NCBI RefSeq assembly: GCF_014192215.1
Contig: NZ_JACHXP010000004.1
Coordinates: forward strand, 124,001 to 188,000
DNA: 64,000 bases
Origin: Halomonas cerina
Lineage (GTDB): Bacteria; Pseudomonadota; Gammaproteobacteria; Pseudomonadales; Halomonadaceae
Direction of reading: 5' to 3'
The position numbers were made by a program, and so were the translations under genes. Shown piece by piece: positions 24,658 through 33,807 of this stretch (position 1 is its first letter; each line of letters opens with the position of its first letter). A model generated the notes under the pieces. That model searched no databases, had not been told where the DNA came from, and saw only the letters and a list, made by a program, of their open reading frames with translations.

Positions 24658-25098
24658 TTACACTTGGCCGATGTCCTCGTGCCACAGCTCCGGCGAGGCC
24701 GCGATGAACGCCTCCATCAGCGCGATGCACTGCGGGTCCTGCAGGATCTCCAGTTCGACGCCGCGCTGACGCAGCAGCGCCTCGTCCCCCTGGAAGGTCC
24801 GGTTCTCGCCGATCACGACCTTGGGAATGCCATAGAGCAGGATGGCCCCGCTGCACATCGGGCAGGGCGAGAGGGTGGTATAGAGCACGGACTCGCGGTA
24901 GACCGACGCCTCATGCCGGCCGGCATTCTCGAGGGCATCCATCTCGCCGTGCAGCACGGCGCTGCCCAGTTGCACGCGGCGGTTGTGCCCCCGGCCGAGG
25001 ATCACCCCCCGGTGAACCAGCGCCGAGCCGATGGGGATGCCCCCCTCCTCCAGTCCCCGGCGGGCCTCCTCGTAGGCGGCCTTCATGAAGTGGTCCAT
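24658..25098 (-). CDS. Cytosine deaminase, yeast Fcy1-like
   Basis: The 146-residue protein has the zinc deaminase motifs VLHGEMDALENAG (His-Gly-Glu) and YTTLSPCPMCSGAILLYGI (PCxxC). Along its whole length it follows the yeast cytosine deaminase pattern, including GGIPIGSALV, GRGHNRR, IPKVVIGEN and the C-terminal ELWHEDIG. It therefore deaminates cytosine to uracil more probably than it edits tRNA. Bacterial cytosine deaminases are usually unrelated CodA amidohydrolases, so this is a less common type. A small palindrome lies 25 bp upstream. Confidence 0.82.
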   Translation of the reverse strand: MDHFMKAAYEEARRGLEEGGIPIGSALVHRGVILGRGHNRRVQLGSAVLHGEMDALENAGRHEASVYRESVLYTTLSPCPMCSGAILLYGIPKVVIGENRTFQGDEALLRQRGVELEILQDPQCIALMEAFIAASPELWHEDIGQV

Positions 25099-25122
25099 TC
25101 GTTCCCTCCCGGCATCATGCGT

Positions 25123-25137
25123 GTAGGCTCAGCCTAC
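25123..25137. promoter_or_regulatory. Perfect 7-bp palindrome upstream of the cytosine deaminase gene
   Basis: gtaggct-c-agcctac is centred about 30 bp before the start codon, just upstream of the gggaggg ribosome site. It could be an operator or an RNA hairpin in the leader. No regulator is encoded next to it. Confidence 0.35.
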
Positions 25138-25263
25138 GCTGTCCCATCCGGCCCCTGCCAGCCCGACCAGCTCCTCCACGGCAGGTGCCGGTCAGTGCGG
25201 GGATTGTGTGATGGACGCCCCACCCTCATCCTGACAGGTTGGTACTGGTAGCAGGAGTCGAAC

Positions 25264-25854
25264 ATGACCGACCGTCTTCCCCACCCCCGTATCCTGGTCT
25301 TCGCGGGCAGTATCCGGGCCGGCTCGTACAACAAGCGGCTGGCGCGCCTGGCCGCCGAGCGCATCGCAAGGTCAGGCGGCCATCCTACCTTCATCGACCT
25401 GCGCGACTATCCCATGCCGCTCTACGATGGCGACCTGGAGGCCGACCAGGGGCTGCCCGAGAATGCCTTGGTGTTGCGCTGCGGCCTGGCCGATCACGAC
25501 GGCCTGTTGATCGCCTCGCCGGAATACAACAGCTTCATCACCCCGCTGCTGAAGAACACCATCGACTGGCTGACCCGTCCCCACGAAGGCAAGAGCGGCC
25601 TCGAGCTGTTCAAGGGGAAATATGCCGCGGTGGTCTCCGCTTCCCCCGGTGGGCTCGGCGGCCTGCGCAGCCAGGTCCTGGCCCGTCAACTGCTCACCCA
25701 CATCGGCGTGACGGTGCTGCCCGACCAGCTTGCCGTGGCTCGGGCCGGCGAGGCCTTCGATGACCAGGGCCGGCTCAAAGACGAGGCCCAGGGAGAGCAG
25801 CTGGACGCCATCTGCCGGCGGTTAGTGGAGACGCTACGCAGCCTTAAGACCTGA
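25264..25854 (+). CDS. NADPH-dependent FMN reductase family protein
   Basis: The 196-residue flavodoxin-fold protein has the FMN phosphate loop VFAGSIRAGSYNKRLARLA and the family signature LIASPEYNSFITPLLKNTID, with SASPGGLGGLRSQ as the second flavin loop. It reduces FMN, quinones or azo compounds with NADPH. It lies next to the M14 peptidase gene with about 70 bp between, without clear functional linkage. Confidence 0.9.
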   Translation: MTDRLPHPRILVFAGSIRAGSYNKRLARLAAERIARSGGHPTFIDLRDYPMPLYDGDLEADQGLPENALVLRCGLADHDGLLIASPEYNSFITPLLKNTIDWLTRPHEGKSGLELFKGKYAAVVSASPGGLGGLRSQVLARQLLTHIGVTVLPDQLAVARAGEAFDDQGRLKDEAQGEQLDAICRRLVETLRSLKT

Positions 25855-25926
25855 AGCGCTTCTTGCGGCACCCGGCGTGGGTTGCACCATACTGGGAACA
25901 GAGCATGGCAACCCCGAGGCAGCGGC

Positions 25927-27669
25927 ATGGCCCTGGACGCACTCGATGGCCCCTTCCGCCACCACTACCTGACGCACGAGGCCCTGACCCGCCAGCTCGA
26001 GGCCTGGGCCGAGGCCTTCCCCGAGCTGGCCCACCTGCAGAGCATCGGCATGACGCCCGAGGGACGCGAGCTCTGGGTGCTGACCATCGGGCCGGAACCG
26101 GAGCGTCGACGGCCCGGCGTCTGGGTGGACGGCAACATGCACGGCACCGAGCTGGCCGGCTCGAGCGTCGCCCTGGCGGTGGCGGAGGCCGCCCTGGCCC
26201 TGCATCTCGCCCCCGAGCTGCTGCCCGCCGGCTGGCCCGAGCACCAGTGCCGTTTCCTGCGCGAGGTGCTGTTCTACATCTGTCCCCGCCTGTCACCGGA
26301 CGGCGCCGAACGGGTGCTCAGGCAGGGTGGCTTCGTGCGTTCCGCCCCCCGCCGCACGCCCGGCACGCCGGCGCGACCCCACTGGCGCGCCGCGGACCTG
26401 GACGGCGATGGCCGCTGCCGCTACCTGCGCCAGCATGACGCGGCAGGCGACTTCGTCGAGTCCCCCGACCACCCCGGCCTGATGCTACCCCGCCGGGTGA
26501 CGGACCCGCCTCCCTACTGGCGGCTCTACCCCGAAGGCGTGATCGAGCACTGGGACGGCATGACGGTTCCCGAGCCCGACTGGCTGGCCGACACCCCGGA
26601 CTTCAACCGCAACTTCCCCTGGGGCTGGCAACCGGAGCCTGAGCAGGTCGGGGCCGGCCAGGTCCCCGGTGATGCCCCCGAGACCCGTGCCGTCATCGAC
26701 TTCGCCCTCACCCATCCCAACCTCTATGCCTGGCTCAACCTGCACACCTTCGGCGGCGTGTTCATCCGTCCGCTGGTCGATGCCCCCGACAGCCGCATGG
26801 ACCGCCAGGATCTTGCCCTCTACCGGCAGCTCGCCGACTGGGGCCAGGCACTGACCGGCTATCCCACCGTGAGCAGCTACGAGGAGTTCTGCTACGAGCC
26901 CGAGACCGCGCTGCACGGCGACCTGACCGAGTTCGCCTACCACCAGCGGGGCTGCGTGGCCCAGGTGTGCGAGCTCTGGGACCTCTTCCATCGTCTCGGC
27001 CAGCCACGTCCCGCGCGTTTCATCGACCACTACAGCAGCCTCGACCGCGAGGGGATGGCGCGACTGGCACAGTGGGATCGCGTCCACAACCGGCAGCGGC
27101 TGTTTGGCGACTGGCAGCCCGTGACGCATCCCCAGCTAGGGGAGGTGGAGGTCGGCGGCCTGGATCCGTGCATCGGCCTGTGGAATCCGCCGCCGGAGAT
27201 CCTGCCGGCGATCTGCGACAGCCTGTCGGCCTACTGGCTGCAGGTCGCCTGCCTGATGCCGCGACTGGTGATCGAGGCCGTGCACCTCTCACCACTGGGC
27301 GCCGGCTACCATGAGCTGGAAGTCACGGTGGCCAACCACGGCTATCTGCCGAGCCACGGGGTGCAGGCCGCCCGTGAGCGGCCCTGGAACACTGGGGTGG
27401 AGGCCCAGGCCAGTGCCGTGGGCTGCCGGCTCAAGGCCCCCGCTCAGGCCCGACAGCGCCTGGGGCACCTGGATGGCTGGGGGCGTGGCCTGGGCGACAC
27501 CGCCCATATGCCCTGGTTCCAGCGCTCCCGAGGCAACAGCCATCAGGCCCAGGCGCGCTGGTTGATCGAGGGAGAGGGCGAAGTGACGGTGCGGGTCGAA
27601 AGCCCGCGGCTGGGAAGCCTCAGCCGCACGATTCCGATCGGTGGCTCCCGGGACACGACAGCCTCCTAG
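25927..27669 (+). CDS. M14-family zinc carboxypeptidase
   Basis: The 580-residue protein has the zinc motif GNMHGTELAGSS (His72, Glu75), the substrate segment DFNRNFPW, LNLHTFGG with the third zinc His near residue 275, and the catalytic Glu in HGDLTEFAYHQ. A C-terminal beta-rich region of about 150 residues follows the catalytic domain. There is no signal peptide, so it probably acts in the cytoplasm. An inserted stretch with DLDGDGRCRYLR resembles a calcium loop. The start was chosen before MALDALDGPF. It converges with the retropepsin-like gene, overlapping by 4 bp. Confidence 0.85.
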   Translation: MALDALDGPFRHHYLTHEALTRQLEAWAEAFPELAHLQSIGMTPEGRELWVLTIGPEPERRRPGVWVDGNMHGTELAGSSVALAVAEAALALHLAPELLPAGWPEHQCRFLREVLFYICPRLSPDGAERVLRQGGFVRSAPRRTPGTPARPHWRAADLDGDGRCRYLRQHDAAGDFVESPDHPGLMLPRRVTDPPPYWRLYPEGVIEHWDGMTVPEPDWLADTPDFNRNFPWGWQPEPEQVGAGQVPGDAPETRAVIDFALTHPNLYAWLNLHTFGGVFIRPLVDAPDSRMDRQDLALYRQLADWGQALTGYPTVSSYEEFCYEPETALHGDLTEFAYHQRGCVAQVCELWDLFHRLGQPRPARFIDHYSSLDREGMARLAQWDRVHNRQRLFGDWQPVTHPQLGEVEVGGLDPCIGLWNPPPEILPAICDSLSAYWLQVACLMPRLVIEAVHLSPLGAGYHELEVTVANHGYLPSHGVQAARERPWNTGVEAQASAVGCRLKAPAQARQRLGHLDGWGRGLGDTAHMPWFQRSRGNSHQAQARWLIEGEGEVTVRVESPRLGSLSRTIPIGGSRDTTAS

Positions 27670-28229
27670 ATGCCGATGTCCTCGTCGTACTCCTTGTCGT
27701 CGTGGGTCTTGAGCGGCGAGTCCTCGTCGCACTCGGGCGAGTGGGTGAAGGTCTGGGTGACGTCGAGCAGGCCCAGCTCCTGGATGGCACGCCGCCCCAG
27801 CAGCACCGGATAGTTCATGTCGTCGCGGTCCTCGAGGCTGAACTGCTCCTGGTAGCGAGTACCGCCCATGCAGATCGTCATCAGCACCGCCGGGCGACGG
27901 TCCTGGCCGCCGGCCCCGGTCAGGATCAGCCGGCGGAAGACCTTGCGCTCGTATTCCCTGGCGACGACGTCGCCGGTGGCCTCGTCCTCGACCTCGACTT
28001 CGAAGCGCACCCACTCCTCGCCGTCGCGCGTGAACTCCTCGATATGCTCGGCGTGCATGGACGAGGTCAGTGCCCCGCTATCGAGTTTGGCCTTGAGTTC
28101 CACCCCCCAAGGCTCAAGGGTGGTCTTCTCGACCCAGCCATACACCTCGGGCTCATCGGCAACGACGGCACCGCTCAACAGACAGGCCCCCAGCAGGGGG
28201 AACAAGGCGTGACGCAGGGCGGTTTTCAT
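27666..28229 (-). CDS. Retropepsin-like putative protease (RimK-associated zinc-protease group)
   Basis: The 187-residue protein has a signal peptide (residues 1-24, ending near AVVADEP) and the retropepsin-like motif AKLDSGALTSSMHAEHIEEF, followed by YPVLLGRRAIQELGLLDV. This is the group annotated as ATP-dependent zinc protease next to rimK, but the active-site pattern is that of an aspartic protease. It is exported, probably periplasmic. A C-terminal acidic tail (DDKEYDEDIGI) is present. It shares a strand with the CocE gene upstream, 110 bp away. Confidence 0.82.
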   Translation of the reverse strand: MKTALRHALFPLLGACLLSGAVVADEPEVYGWVEKTTLEPWGVELKAKLDSGALTSSMHAEHIEEFTRDGEEWVRFEVEVEDEATGDVVAREYERKVFRRLILTGAGGQDRRPAVLMTICMGGTRYQEQFSLEDRDDMNYPVLLGRRAIQELGLLDVTQTFTHSPECDEDSPLKTHDDKEYDEDIGI

Positions 28230-28339
28230 GCCGGCTCCTCGGGTAACGTAGATGAATGACACTGACAGATTAAACAGGCTTCCGATTGGACGCATCGCAG
28301 GCATGGATAGTCGACGGACCGGCATGGCCCTTGGACGCC

Positions 28340-30352
28340 TCAGATATTGTCACGTGGGATGGATTCGTTCCATGTGCGAGAGAACACCCGCTCTCCCCCT
28401 TCATAGGCATCCAGGGTGGCATTGAGGTGGAAGTGCGTGGCCGTGGTGGACAGCACCGTACGGGTGGCCGTGTCCACGCGCCAGTCGCCTCGCTCGACGC
28501 GGCGGCTGTTGACCACCTCGCCGCAGACCGTGGCGTAGTCGTCGTTGGCGTAACGATAGCTCTCGGTGACATCATAGCCAAGCGTCAGGTCCGGGTCGTC
28601 GAGGCGCCAGCAGCCATCGTTGTCGATCACCCTCAGGGTGGCTTCGTTGGTGGCCAGGTTGAATAGCACCGTCCACTCGCGATGGGCGGGCACCAGCAGC
28701 GTGGTGGCCGGCCCCGGTGCCATGCGCGGCTCGCCGAGGTCGGGCAAGTCGGCATCCTCCTCCCGCATCGGACGCGACGGCAGCCGCATCCGGCACCCCC
28801 CGGGGTAGAGCGTCAGGGCCACCGGAAGCGGCGAGGGCCAGGCCAATGGCCAGTACGAGGACGACACCGCCACCCGGATCCGGTTGCCCACCGGGAAGGC
28901 CTGGGCGACATGGTTGAGACGCACCGAGACTTTGTAACGCGCGCCGGGCGTCAGCGGCTCGGGGTGGGCATGGCCGGCACGGTGGCTCAGGTTCAGCAAG
29001 CCGTAGGTCACCAGCGTGACCGAGCCATCGGAGGCGATATCGGACAGCCGCACGGCGACCATCGCCTGGGGCCGGTCGGCCGAGAGCTCGAGCTCGACGA
29101 CGGGCTGGCCGAGGATTTCCACGGCCTCGGCCAGCGGGGCGCTGTCGAAACACAGCGTGCCGCCATCCTCCAGGCGCTGGTCGGTGGGCAGGTCGGTGCT
29201 CTCCGAGTAGCTGCACCACTTGCCGGCGAACAGCCCCACGCTCAACGGGCTGCGGATCGACAGCGGCGCCGTGTCGGGCCGCCCCGCGTCGTCGCTCACC
29301 AGGCCCGCCGACGACAGGCCATACGTCAGGGTGTGCAGGCGCTCACTCGGCCACTGCGTCTCGGCGACCCAGCGACCGGGACGGTCGTCGCTGATCGGCG
29401 AGACGCTGTCCTGCATCCAGGCCCGAAGTAGCGGCTCCTGATCCACGCCATTGTCGATCCCCTTCAGCCAGCGATCCCACCAGCGCAGGCATTCGCCGAG
29501 GAAGTCGATGGACGGGCCCGGCCCGCCCAGATGAGGATACTTGTGCCCCCAAGGCCCCACCAGGCCCTTGCGCGGGACCGCCAGGTGCTGCATCAGCCGG
29601 AACACGGTATTGCAGTAGCCATCGGCCCAGCCGCTGACCGCGAACACCGGGCAGCGGATCGCCGCGAAGTCCTCGCAGACCGAGGCATGACGCCAGAAGG
29701 CATCGCGACGCTGGTGCGCCAGCCAGTTCTTGAGCCAGAGCCCGCTGCCTTCGAGACGCTGGAACCACAGCTCGCGCCAGCGATCGCCGACGATGGCCGG
29801 ATCCGGCGGGCAGGCATTGTAGGAGAACATCACCGAGGCCCAGGACAGGTTGTCGGTGAGCAGGCAGCCGCCCATGTAGTGCACGTCGTCGGTATAGCGA
29901 TCATCGGAGGAGCAGACCGAGATCACGGCCTGCAGTTCGGAGGGCTGCAGGGCCGCCACCTGAAGGGCGTTGAAGCCGCCCCAGGAGATGCCCATCATGC
30001 CCACCCGGCCGTTGCACCAGGGCTGGGTGGCGATCCAGCGGATCACCTCGAGCCCATCGTCGAGTTCCTGGGGCAGGTATTCGTCATACAGCACACCATC
30101 GGAGTCGCCGCTGCCACGCAGGTCCACCCGCACACAGGCGTACCCGTGCCGAGCGAAGAAGCCATGGACCTGACTGTCCCGGCCGGAGCGGAAGTCGCGC
30201 TTGCGATAGGGAATGTATTCAAGAATCGCAGGTACCGGCGCCTCTTCCGCCCCCTCGGGCAACCACAGCTTGGCGGCCAGGTAACAGCCGTCCGGCATGG
30301 GAATCCAGACATTCTCGATGACCGTCACTGCCTTCTCGTGTCTCTCCGCCAT
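28340..30352 (-). CDS. CocE/NonD-family hydrolase (X-Pro dipeptidyl-peptidase/acylase type), copy A
   Basis: The 670-residue protein has an alpha/beta-hydrolase domain with the nucleophile elbow GISWGGFNALQ (Ser123) after VRVDLRGSGDSDGVLYDEY. A C-terminal jelly-roll domain follows with the X-Pro dipeptidyl-peptidase pattern. Such enzymes cleave X-Pro peptides, glutaryl amides or esters. It has no signal peptide. It is a close paralogue of the divergently encoded copy B (same motifs in the same order, similar length), separated by a 116-bp shared promoter region. The substrate is not known. Confidence 0.88.
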   Translation of the reverse strand: MAERHEKAVTVIENVWIPMPDGCYLAAKLWLPEGAEEAPVPAILEYIPYRKRDFRSGRDSQVHGFFARHGYACVRVDLRGSGDSDGVLYDEYLPQELDDGLEVIRWIATQPWCNGRVGMMGISWGGFNALQVAALQPSELQAVISVCSSDDRYTDDVHYMGGCLLTDNLSWASVMFSYNACPPDPAIVGDRWRELWFQRLEGSGLWLKNWLAHQRRDAFWRHASVCEDFAAIRCPVFAVSGWADGYCNTVFRLMQHLAVPRKGLVGPWGHKYPHLGGPGPSIDFLGECLRWWDRWLKGIDNGVDQEPLLRAWMQDSVSPISDDRPGRWVAETQWPSERLHTLTYGLSSAGLVSDDAGRPDTAPLSIRSPLSVGLFAGKWCSYSESTDLPTDQRLEDGGTLCFDSAPLAEAVEILGQPVVELELSADRPQAMVAVRLSDIASDGSVTLVTYGLLNLSHRAGHAHPEPLTPGARYKVSVRLNHVAQAFPVGNRIRVAVSSSYWPLAWPSPLPVALTLYPGGCRMRLPSRPMREEDADLPDLGEPRMAPGPATTLLVPAHREWTVLFNLATNEATLRVIDNDGCWRLDDPDLTLGYDVTESYRYANDDYATVCGEVVNSRRVERGDWRVDTATRTVLSTTATHFHLNATLDAYEGGERVFSRTWNESIPRDNI

Positions 30353-30468
30353 CTCGCCCCCTCCCGACCCGGGATGCATTGCCAGGCCCGGCCCAATGGC
30401 GGTCCTGTCATCGTATATGCTTCAGGATACACCGCCGACAGCGGTGCTTGCCCCTGGAAGGAAGCGCC

Positions 30469-32502
30469 ATGAAGATCGTCCAGCATTTCCCCCGCGAAGT
30501 CAGAGTCCTCGAAAATGTCTGGATTCCCATGTCCGATGGAACCCGACTGGCGGCTCGCCTCTGGCTGCCCACCGACGCGGAGCAGGACCCCGTGCCGGCC
30601 ATTCTGGAGTACATGCCTTACCGCAAGCGCGATTTCACTCGCCTGCGCGACGAACCGCTGCACCGCTACTTCGCGGGCCATGGCTACGCCTGCATCCGCC
30701 TCGACCTGCGCGGCAGCGGCGACTCCGATGGCGTGCTCCACGATGAGTACCTGCCCCAGGAGCTCGATGATGCCGTCGAGGCCATCGACTGGCTGGCCAC
30801 CCAGCCCTGGTGCAACGGCCGGGTGGGCATGATGGGCATCTCCTGGGGCGGCTTCAACGCCCTCCAGGTGGCGGCCCTGCGCCCCGCGCCGCTCAAGGCG
30901 ATCATCACCATGTGTTCCACCGACGATCGGTATCAGGACGATGTGCACTACCAGGGCGGCTGTTTGCTCAACGAGAACCTCGGCTGGGGATCCGTGCTGC
31001 TATCCTGCGCCACGACGCCCCCGGACCCGGACATCGCGGGCGCCGACTGGCGGACGAAGTGGCGGCATCGCATCGAGCAGGTCCCCTTCTACCCGCTGGT
31101 GTGGATGCGTCATCCCCATCGCGACGCCTACTGGCAGCATGGCTCGGTGTGCGAGGATTTCGACGCGGTGGCCTGCCCGGTGTTCGCGGTGGGCGGCTGG
31201 GCCGATGGCTACGTGAACGCCATCCCGCGCTTGCTGGCCGGGCTGACGGTGCCGCGCAAGGGCCTGATCGGGCCTTGGTCCCACGCCTTTCCTCATGCCG
31301 CCCTGCCCGGTCCGGCCATCGGCTTCTTCCAGGAGGCCCTGCACTGGTGGGATTACTGGCTGAAGGGGGTAGAGACCGGCGTCATGGATGAGCCCATGCT
31401 GCGGGTGTGGATGGAGGAATACGTGCCCCCCGCGCCGATGCATGCCGAGCGCCCCGGGCGCTGGGTGGCGGAGGAAGCCTGGCCCTCGCCGCGACTCGAG
31501 GAAAAGACGCTCTACCTGAACGTGCTGTCGCTGGGCGCACACCCCGACGGCGAGGATCGCATGCGCCTGGCCTCGCCGCAGACCACCGGGCTGACCGCCG
31601 GCGACTGGTACGGCTTCGGCTCCGAGGGCGAGGCACCGATCGACCAGCGGGAGGACGACGGCAAGTCCCTGGTGTTCGACGCCGACCCCCTCGAGGAGCG
31701 CCTGGAGATCCTCGGTGCCCCCCGCGTCTCGCTGGCCCTGTCGGTCGACCGTCCCGTCGCCTTCGTCATCGTGCGCCTCAACGATGTGGCCCCCGATGGC
31801 GCCTCTGCCCGGGTCAGCTACGGCATCCTCAATTTGGCCCAGCGCGACAGCCGTGAAGCCCCCGAGCCCATGACGCCGGGCCGACGCTATCAGATCACGC
31901 TCCAGCTCAACGACATCGCCTATGCCTTCGCCCCCGGCCACACCCTGCGGCTGGCGATCTCGACCAGCTACTGGCCGGTGATCTGGCCGGCCCCGGAGCC
32001 CGTCAACCTGACCCTCTACACCGGCGCCAGCCAGCTCATGCTGCCGGTGCGGCCACCGCGCCACGAGGATAGCCAGCTGCGGCCCTTCGAGCCGCCGGAA
32101 CGCGGCCCCATGCCCGAGATGACCACCCTGACGGTGGCCCCCTTCCGCCGGCAGGTGGAGCGTGACCTGACGACCGGCATGTCGACCTACCGGATCTCGA
32201 CCACCGGCGGGGACTTCGGCGACGCCGCCGTGGCCCGCCTCGAGGATATCGACCTGACGGTCGGCTATACCATCACCAAGACCTACCGGATTCATGACTA
32301 CGACCCGGGATCGGCCGAGGCGACGGTCGAGCAGATCACCACCCATCGCCGCGGCCCCTGGTCCACCCGTCTGGAATGTCGCACCCAGCTGACCGCGACG
32401 CCCCACAGCTTTCGCATACGGGGGCTCCTCAAGGCCTACGAGGGGGGCGACCTGCTCGCCCGCCGGGACTGGGACGAAGAAGTCAGCCGCGACCTGCTGT
32501 GA
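30469..32502 (+). CDS. CocE/NonD-family hydrolase, copy B
   Basis: The 677-residue paralogue of copy A has MSDGTRLAARLWLP at the start, IRLDLRGSGDSDGVLHDEYL and the nucleophile elbow MMGISWGGFN (Ser125). The cap region and C-terminal jelly-roll match copy A. The shared divergent arrangement suggests duplication by inversion. Its stop is 2 bp from the end of the convergent ATP-grasp gene. The start is preceded by ggaagg. Confidence 0.88.
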   Translation: MKIVQHFPREVRVLENVWIPMSDGTRLAARLWLPTDAEQDPVPAILEYMPYRKRDFTRLRDEPLHRYFAGHGYACIRLDLRGSGDSDGVLHDEYLPQELDDAVEAIDWLATQPWCNGRVGMMGISWGGFNALQVAALRPAPLKAIITMCSTDDRYQDDVHYQGGCLLNENLGWGSVLLSCATTPPDPDIAGADWRTKWRHRIEQVPFYPLVWMRHPHRDAYWQHGSVCEDFDAVACPVFAVGGWADGYVNAIPRLLAGLTVPRKGLIGPWSHAFPHAALPGPAIGFFQEALHWWDYWLKGVETGVMDEPMLRVWMEEYVPPAPMHAERPGRWVAEEAWPSPRLEEKTLYLNVLSLGAHPDGEDRMRLASPQTTGLTAGDWYGFGSEGEAPIDQREDDGKSLVFDADPLEERLEILGAPRVSLALSVDRPVAFVIVRLNDVAPDGASARVSYGILNLAQRDSREAPEPMTPGRRYQITLQLNDIAYAFAPGHTLRLAISTSYWPVIWPAPEPVNLTLYTGASQLMLPVRPPRHEDSQLRPFEPPERGPMPEMTTLTVAPFRRQVERDLTTGMSTYRISTTGGDFGDAAVARLEDIDLTVGYTITKTYRIHDYDPGSAEATVEQITTHRRGPWSTRLECRTQLTATPHSFRIRGLLKAYEGGDLLARRDWDEEVSRDLL

Positions 32503-32504
32503 GC

Positions 32505-33530
32505 TCAGGTGCCGACATCGAGGCCTTGGCGCGAAACCGCGGCCTCGAGGATCAGCCGCAGCAGCTCGTGATAGGGATAGCCCGCCCACTCGGCCATCAG
32601 GGCCAGCTTGCCGTCCCAGTACCAGGTGGGATTGGTGTTGACGTCGAGCAGACGCGGCTGGCCATCCTCGCCCTCGCGGAAGTCGAAGCGTGCATAGTCG
32701 CGCAGACCCAGGCGCCGGAACAATGTCACGGAATGGTCGATCAACTGGCTCCACTTGACGTCATCGATCTCGGCGCGGCGGAACCGGAGCCTTGCCCAGT
32801 AGGGAGAGTCCGGGTCCGCCTTGGAGCCATAGGTGAGGATCGGCGGCAGCGCCGGGTCCAATGCCGTGTAGTCGATCTCCAGAGGCGGCAGGACCGTGAA
32901 CCCCGTCGCGGGATTGCCCACCAGCCCGACCGTGTACTCGGCGCCGGTGAGGAAGTCCTGGATCAGGGCATCGACGACACCGGGCTGCGCGGCCAGCCAA
33001 CGCAGGTAGGTCTCGGCCTCCCCCGCCTCCTGCACCACGCAATCCCGGGTGATGCCGAAGCTGCCGCCGCTGCTGTTGGGCTTGATCAGGCAAGGATAGA
33101 TAGTGGGCAGCACCAGCGGGTCGGCGGCCAGGTCCACGTAGGTCTCGTTGGGCACGGGGATCCCCTGCCCCGCCGCCAGCGCCCGAACCAGGGCCTTGTC
33201 GGTGGTCAGGCTGATGCTCATGGGGTCGGCGCCGGTATAGGGAATGCCCAGGATCTCGAGCAGCGCCGGGATATCACGTTCCAGCTCCCAGTGATTGCGG
33301 AAGCCGGTATCACATAAGTTCAGCGCCAGGTCGAAGGGCACGGCACGCAGGTCGTCGATCAGCCTGGCATGGTGATCGAGGAAAGTGAAGCGATACCCCT
33401 CGAGCTGCGAGAGGGCCGTGTGCAGGTGCTCGACTGCCTCGCGTTCCTCGTCGCCGAAGCGCCCGCCGACGGCATAAGCATACGGCAGCCGAGGGTCGCC
33501 CAGCACCACCGCCACTGTCAGGTCTCCCAT
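32505..33530 (-). CDS. ATP-grasp ligase, D-alanine--D-alanine-ligase-like
   Basis: The 341-residue protein has the DDL-type ATP-grasp pattern. FDLALNLCDTGFRNHWELER covers the N-terminal substrate region; GIPYTGADPMSISLTTDKAL, CLIKPNSSGGSFGITRDCVV, LIQDFLTGAEYTVGLVG and RLLDVNTNPTWYWDGKLALM give the ATP and Mg sites. It differs from housekeeping Ddl in the substrate loop and lies away from mur genes. It probably forms a peptide-like bond between unidentified substrates. It converges on copy B of the CocE genes. Confidence 0.82.
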   Translation of the reverse strand: MGDLTVAVVLGDPRLPYAYAVGGRFGDEEREAVEHLHTALSQLEGYRFTFLDHHARLIDDLRAVPFDLALNLCDTGFRNHWELERDIPALLEILGIPYTGADPMSISLTTDKALVRALAAGQGIPVPNETYVDLAADPLVLPTIYPCLIKPNSSGGSFGITRDCVVQEAGEAETYLRWLAAQPGVVDALIQDFLTGAEYTVGLVGNPATGFTVLPPLEIDYTALDPALPPILTYGSKADPDSPYWARLRFRRAEIDDVKWSQLIDHSVTLFRRLGLRDYARFDFREGEDGQPRLLDVNTNPTWYWDGKLALMAEWAGYPYHELLRLILEAAVSRQGLDVGT

Positions 33531-33807
33531 GGTTTCTCCCCTCACTTCCCCTGGCCTGACACGCCCACTCGGCCCGGGTCCCCATGACCACGCCGATGGC
33601 CAAACGTCTTGCGCATCATGCGGAACTAGGCAAAGTATAGCCGTTCTTCTTCGCCATCATGCGGCATGCGACAAAGGCCGTCGGTGATGATATGACACGG
33701 GGATCATGACAGCATGAGTACCGTGAAACGGCTTCGCGGCTATCCGGTCAACATCATAGGCTTACGCCCAGCTACACTGATTCACCAGCCACCCGGAGGC
33801 CAGGACC

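Noticed and set aside
31000..32754. A 584-codon minus-strand frame
   Set aside because: It is antisense to the second CocE gene and runs into the ATP-grasp gene; no motif supports it.
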